DNA of 9,624 bases, from positions 1-9,624 of the forward strand of contig QOAM01000050.1 of the NCBI GenBank assembly GCA_003978075.1. The letters are read 5' to 3'. This document shows positions 6,090-9,624 of the stretch, piece after piece (positions within the stretch are counted from its first letter, which is position 1; every line of letters starts with the position of its first letter). The DNA is from Thermodesulfatator sp. (GTDB lineage Bacteria > Desulfobacterota > Thermodesulfobacteria > Thermodesulfobacteriales > Thermodesulfobacteriaceae). The position numbers and the translations under genes are program-made. The notes under the pieces are model-generated. The model was given only the letters and a program-made list of their open reading frames with translations. It had not been told where the DNA came from and did not search any database.

Positions 6090-8669
6090 ATGCAGAAGTT
6101 CACCCCCATGTTTCGTCAATATCTGGAGATCAAGCGCCGTTATCCCGAGGCCATTCTCTTTTTCCGTCTAGGGGACTTTTACGAGATGTTTTTTGAGGAT
6201 GCGGAGCAGGCGGCACAGGTACTGGGGATCGCCCTTACTTCTCGTGACGCCGGAGGAGGACGCCGGGTCCCCATGTGCGGGGTGCCGGTCTCTAATGCCG
6301 CCCCTTATTTGCGCAAACTAGTGGAGGCCGGCTACCGGGTGGCCATCTGTGAACAGGTGGAGGATCCCGGGGAGGCCAAAGGGCTGGTCCGTCGGGAGGT
6401 GGTGCGGGTGGTCACCCCGGGGCTTTTCCTGGACCCGGAGGCCCTCCCGGAAAAGGAGGCCTGCTATCTTGCGGCCATCTCTCCGGACCGGAGGCTGGGA
6501 CTGGCCCTGCTGGATCTTTCCGCCGGAGACTTTCGGGTCACGGAACTTTCGGAAACAGAGGAACTCCTAAACGAGCTCTTCCGGATCGAGCCTCGGGAGA
6601 TTCTTCTTCCCCCGAAAAACGAAGCCCTGCAGAAGCGCTTGGCAGAGGTCCTCCCCCGGACGGCTTTTACCGAGCTTCCCCGGGAGGAGTTCAGCCCGGA
6701 GCGGGCTCGAGGACTTCTAGCGGAACACTTTGGGGTGCATGATGCGGCTGGGTTGGGTCTTTCGGAGATGACCGCCGGGCTGGCGGCCCTGGCTGCAGTG
6801 CTGGGCTATCTCGCGGAGAACGAGCCCGGGGCCCTAGAGCGTTTGAGTCCACCCCGCCCCTATTTCCCCGGAAACTACCTGGTCCTGGACGAACCCACCA
6901 AACGCAACCTGGAGCTGGTGCGTAACCAGCTCGACGGTTCGGTGCGCCACAGCCTCCTCTGGGTCCTGGATCATACCCGCACCCCTATGGGAGGACGCAC
7001 CCTGCGTTACTGGATCCTCTATCCCCTGAGGGATCCTGAGGCCATTCGGGAAAGGCAGGCCGGGGTCCGCTTCCTCCTGGAGGACGCTCCGAGACGGCGG
7101 CGCCTGCGGGAGGTCCTAACCCGCATAGGCGACCTGGAAAGGCTAGCCACCCGCTGTGCCCTGCGGCTGGCCGGCCCCCGGGATCTGGTGGCCCTCCGAG
7201 AGGCCCTGAAGCGTCTCCCGGAGGTCCGCGAGCTTCTTCCCCCAGAAGTCCCCAGGCGCCTGGGCTTTCTGGCGGCAAGCCTCTCCGAGTTTGAAGATCT
7301 GCGCCGGCGCCTGGAGACCACCTTGCTGGAGGAGGTGCCGGCTAGCCCTAAAGAAGGAGGGTTGATCCGTCCCGGGGTCCATCCGGAGCTCGACGAACTG
7401 CGCGACCTCAAGGAAAATGCCCTGCGCTATCTCTCGGAGATCGAGGCCCGGGAAAGGGCCCGCACCGGAATCCCCAACCTGCGGGTGGGGTTCAACCGGG
7501 TCTTCGGCTACTACATCGAGGTCACCAAGAGCCATCTCTCCCGAGTCCCCAAGGATTACCTTCGCAAACAGACCCTTACCAACGCCGAGCGTTTCATCAC
7601 TCCGGAGCTCAAAGAATTCGAGGCCCGGGTCCTTTCCGCTGAAGAACGCATCCAGGCTCTGGAGTACGAGATCTTTCTCGAGCTGCGGGAGGAGGTGGCG
7701 GAAAAGGCGGAGGACCTGAGACAGACCGCTCGAGCCCTGGGGGAGATCGACGCCCTGGCGGCCCTGGCCGAGGTGGCGGAAAGAAATAGCTATGTCTGCC
7801 CGGAAATCACCGAATCCCCGGGGTTGGAAATCGTTGAAGGGCGCCATCCGGTGCTGGAAAAGGTCCTCCCTGCCGGGAATTTCGTCCCCAACACTGTGCG
7901 TCTGGATCCGGAAAGACATCGCCTTTTGATAATCACCGGGCCCAACATGGCTGGGAAATCCACGGTCCTGCGCCAGACGGCCCTCATCGTACTGATGGCC
8001 CACCTGGGAAGCTTCGTGCCGGCGAACTCTGCCCGTATAGGACTCTGTGACCGCATCTTTAGTCGCATCGGGGCCTCAGATGAGCTCTCCCGTGGGCGCT
8101 CTACCTTTATGGTGGAAATGGCTGAGTGCGCCAACATCTTGCGCAACGCCACGGAAAGAAGCCTGGTCATCCTGGACGAGATCGGCCGGGGTACCAGCAC
8201 TTACGACGGGCTGGCCATCGCCTGGGCGGTGGCTGAACACCTACACCGCCGCAGAGCCCTTACCCTCCTGGCCACTCATTATCACGAGCTCACCCGGCTG
8301 GCTGAGGAGCTTCCCGGAGTTAAGAATTTCAATGTGGCGGTGAAGAGCTGGCGGGATCAGGTGATCTTCCTCTACCGACTGCAACCCGGCCCGGCTAGCC
8401 GTTCTTACGGGGTGGAGGTGGCGGCCCTGGCCGGTCTCCCGGAAGAGGTTGTGGCCCGGGCCCGGGAGATCCTTTCCGTCTTGGAAAGAGGAGCTTCGCA
8501 GATTCAGCCCCCCACCCGCGAAAGACCTCGGCAACTGCCCCTCTTCGACCCCTTTCTTCCCTTGAAAGAAAAGCTCCTCTCCTTAGACTTAGAAAACCTC
8601 ACCCCCCGCGAGGCCCTCCTTCTTCTTTTTGAATTGCGGGATCTTTTAGAGAAGTCAGAGGTCTCTTAG
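6090..8669 (+). CDS. mutS: DNA mismatch repair protein MutS
   Basis: MutS recognises base mismatches and small loops after replication and recruits MutL. At 859 residues it matches bacterial MutS1. Numbering from ATG 6090: the mismatch-reading Phe-x-Glu is Phe30-Glu32 in GDFYEMF; the connector and lever/clamp regions fill about 110-580, with the conserved GFNRVFGYYIEVTKSH block near 467-482; Walker A GPNMAGKST is at 617-625, the STFMVEM segment follows near 671-677, Walker B is LVILDEIGRGTST with Asp696-Glu697, and the ATPase His is in THYHEL near 729-734. The C-terminal tail ends with the family-like LTPREALLLLFELRDLL. All are intact, so an active protein is expected. ATG 6090 gives the usual N-terminus (x-x-x-TPMxxQYLxIK); TTG 6051 would overlap nadD. 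No SD is evident before 6090, so expression may depend on coupling to nadD. Confidence 0.97.
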   Translation: MQKFTPMFRQYLEIKRRYPEAILFFRLGDFYEMFFEDAEQAAQVLGIALTSRDAGGGRRVPMCGVPVSNAAPYLRKLVEAGYRVAICEQVEDPGEAKGLVRREVVRVVTPGLFLDPEALPEKEACYLAAISPDRRLGLALLDLSAGDFRVTELSETEELLNELFRIEPREILLPPKNEALQKRLAEVLPRTAFTELPREEFSPERARGLLAEHFGVHDAAGLGLSEMTAGLAALAAVLGYLAENEPGALERLSPPRPYFPGNYLVLDEPTKRNLELVRNQLDGSVRHSLLWVLDHTRTPMGGRTLRYWILYPLRDPEAIRERQAGVRFLLEDAPRRRRLREVLTRIGDLERLATRCALRLAGPRDLVALREALKRLPEVRELLPPEVPRRLGFLAASLSEFEDLRRRLETTLLEEVPASPKEGGLIRPGVHPELDELRDLKENALRYLSEIEARERARTGIPNLRVGFNRVFGYYIEVTKSHLSRVPKDYLRKQTLTNAERFITPELKEFEARVLSAEERIQALEYEIFLELREEVAEKAEDLRQTARALGEIDALAALAEVAERNSYVCPEITESPGLEIVEGRHPVLEKVLPAGNFVPNTVRLDPERHRLLIITGPNMAGKSTVLRQTALIVLMAHLGSFVPANSARIGLCDRIFSRIGASDELSRGRSTFMVEMAECANILRNATERSLVILDEIGRGTSTYDGLAIAWAVAEHLHRRRALTLLATHYHELTRLAEELPGVKNFNVAVKSWRDQVIFLYRLQPGPASRSYGVEVAALAGLPEEVVARAREILSVLERGASQIQPPTRERPRQLPLFDPFLPLKEKLLSLDLENLTPREALLLLFELRDLLEKSEVS

Positions 8670-8773
8670 GAAAAATAGGGGTTTGGGGTAAAGTCCCCAA
8701 CGAAAGGGCCTTTCTCAGAAGTCTTCTTCTATTAAAATTTGGGTAACGCAAGGACCCTTGGGAAAAATACAAA
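8670..8773 (+). other. Gap between mutS and the amidase gene, with a small hairpin
   Basis: This gap holds an inverted repeat TTGGGG (8683-8688) / CCCCAA (8695-8700) with a 6-nt loop, and next to it the odd palindrome GAAAGG-G-CCTTTC (8702-8714). No T-run follows closely, so a standard intrinsic terminator is not supported. An A+T-rich TAAAAT (8733-8738) could be a -10 box for the amidase gene, but no -35 box is seen at the right distance. Read-through from mutS remains possible. Confidence 0.3.
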
Positions 8774-9624
8774 ATGAGCAAACCTCCCGGCGAGACGAGT
8801 AGGGGAGGGAAAAGTCTTCCCCGAACTTTCAGGATATTTCTTCTGCTCCTGGGGGCTACCCTGTTTCTGGGATCCCTTTTCCCCGCCTGGACTCTCACCC
8901 CTTCGCAAAGGGCCTTAAAGGAGGCCAAGCGGGAGCTGGCCCGGCTGGCGGCTTCTCCTCACCGACGGCGCTATCGGCGCTACTGGATCTGGGTCATCAA
9001 TCGCTTTCGCAGGGTCTATCTGCGGTATCCCGAAAGCCCGGAGGCTCCCAAGGCCCTTATTTGGACCGCCAGGCTCTACCGCAACCTTTACGGTTACTCG
9101 CACCGTCGGGGAGATCTGGAAGAGGCCCTTCAACACTACCGCATGCTTTGGGAGCATTATCCTCGAAGCGCTCTGGCTGACGACGCCCTGGCAGAGGCCG
9201 CGGATCTTTCGCGGGATCTCCTGAAAAAGCCGGAGAAGGCCTCGAGTCTCCTTCAAATCCTTTGTCAACGCTACCCTCAGGGAGACCAAGCCTGGAAATA
9301 CTGCGGCTCTCACGCGGTCCCTTCTCCGAAGAGGTCTCCCTCCTCTGTTGGGCCCTCTTCCTCTTCCGGGACGGCTCTGGTCAAAAACATCCGCCATTGG
9401 TCTGGAGAGGATTACAGCCGGGTGGTGGTGGATGTAAGCGCCCCGGTGCGTTTTCAGGACCACGCCTTAAAGGCCCAGGCCGGGCGTCCTCCACGGGTCT
9501 ATGTGGACCTCACTCCGGCTCGCCTTTCTCCTTACCTCAAGCCGGAGATCCCCATCCGCGACGGGCTCCTCACCCGGGTGAGACTGGGACAGTATCGCCC
9601 AGCCACTGTTCGCGTGGTCCTGGA
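8774..9624 (+). CDS. N-acetylmuramoyl-L-alanine amidase (AmiC-like), N-terminal 283 residues; cut by window edge
   Basis: The open frame from ATG 8774 runs off the right edge after 283 codons. Residues 1-20 are basic, followed by a hydrophobic stretch (about 21-37, FLLLLGATLFLGSLFPA) that looks like a signal peptide or membrane anchor. Residues about 44-175 are helical and TPR-like, with repeated Tyr-Pro turns (RYPESPEAPKAL, HYPRSALADDAL, RYPQGDQA). A Ser/Pro-rich linker (about 182-200) leads to an AMIN domain from about residue 203 (VKNIRHWSGEDYSRVVVDVS), which targets AmiC-type amidases to the division site and peptidoglycan. The catalytic Amidase_3 domain would lie beyond the window, so amidase activity is inferred from the domain order, not seen. 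AMIN domains also occur in type IV pilus PilQ proteins, but the TPR-like start fits the amidase better. ATG 8774 is the only usual start after the in-frame stop at 8744-8746. Confidence 0.72.
   Translation, partial: MSKPPGETSRGGKSLPRTFRIFLLLLGATLFLGSLFPAWTLTPSQRALKEAKRELARLAASPHRRRYRRYWIWVINRFRRVYLRYPESPEAPKALIWTARLYRNLYGYSHRRGDLEEALQHYRMLWEHYPRSALADDALAEAADLSRDLLKKPEKASSLLQILCQRYPQGDQAWKYCGSHAVPSPKRSPSSVGPSSSSGTALVKNIRHWSGEDYSRVVVDVSAPVRFQDHALKAQAGRPPRVYVDLTPARLSPYLKPEIPIRDGLLTRVRLGQYRPATVRVVL

Noticed and set aside
7143..8003. Long open frame of 286 codons on the minus strand inside mutS
   Set aside because: It lies opposite conserved MutS ATPase and clamp sequence, shows no family motif and reflects G+C-rich codon use.
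8915..9463. Open frame of 182 codons on the minus strand opposite the amidase gene
   Set aside because: The plus strand encodes a coherent signal peptide, TPR-like and AMIN protein here; the minus-strand product has no recognisable features.

Overview
The window is compact, G+C-rich bacterial chromosome (near 60% by eye) with tightly packed housekeeping genes and no mobile element, CRISPR array or RNA gene that I can recognise. The Leu/Arg/Glu-rich proteins, the futalosine-route menaquinone gene mqnE and the gene style suggest a thermophilic anaerobe, possibly of the Thermodesulfobacteriota. That assignment is inference only.

Left half, minus strand (read from about 3650 down to 1): a UvrA-family double ABC ATPase, rsmD, coaD and a secreted DUF3108-type protein cut by the window edge. 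Neighbours overlap by 10 nt or 4 nt, or lie 3 nt apart, so this looks like one operon. The ATPase is the most unusual gene here. It is much shorter than a normal UvrA, seems to lack the insertion domain but keep the UvrB-binding region, and its sequence losses gather in one of its two composite ATP sites.

Middle: a gene-poor, A+T-richer stretch (3650-3960), then a small stand-alone HNH endonuclease on the minus strand. Between it and mqnE are two divergent sigma70-like promoters whose -10 hexamers overlap by five bases. A perfect small inverted repeat covers the HNH ribosome binding site.

Right half, plus strand: mqnE (menaquinone synthesis), nadD (NAD synthesis) and mutS (mismatch repair) follow each other closely and are probably co-transcribed. 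After a gap of about 100 nt comes the N-terminal part of a cell-wall amidase (signal peptide, TPR-like helices, AMIN domain), cut by the right edge.

The genes do not form one pathway. They cover cofactor synthesis (CoA, NAD, menaquinone), ribosome modification, DNA repair and envelope growth. The features most worth follow-up are the asymmetric UvrA paralogue, the Thr-for-Asp change in the RsmD catalytic motif, and the shared bidirectional promoter.
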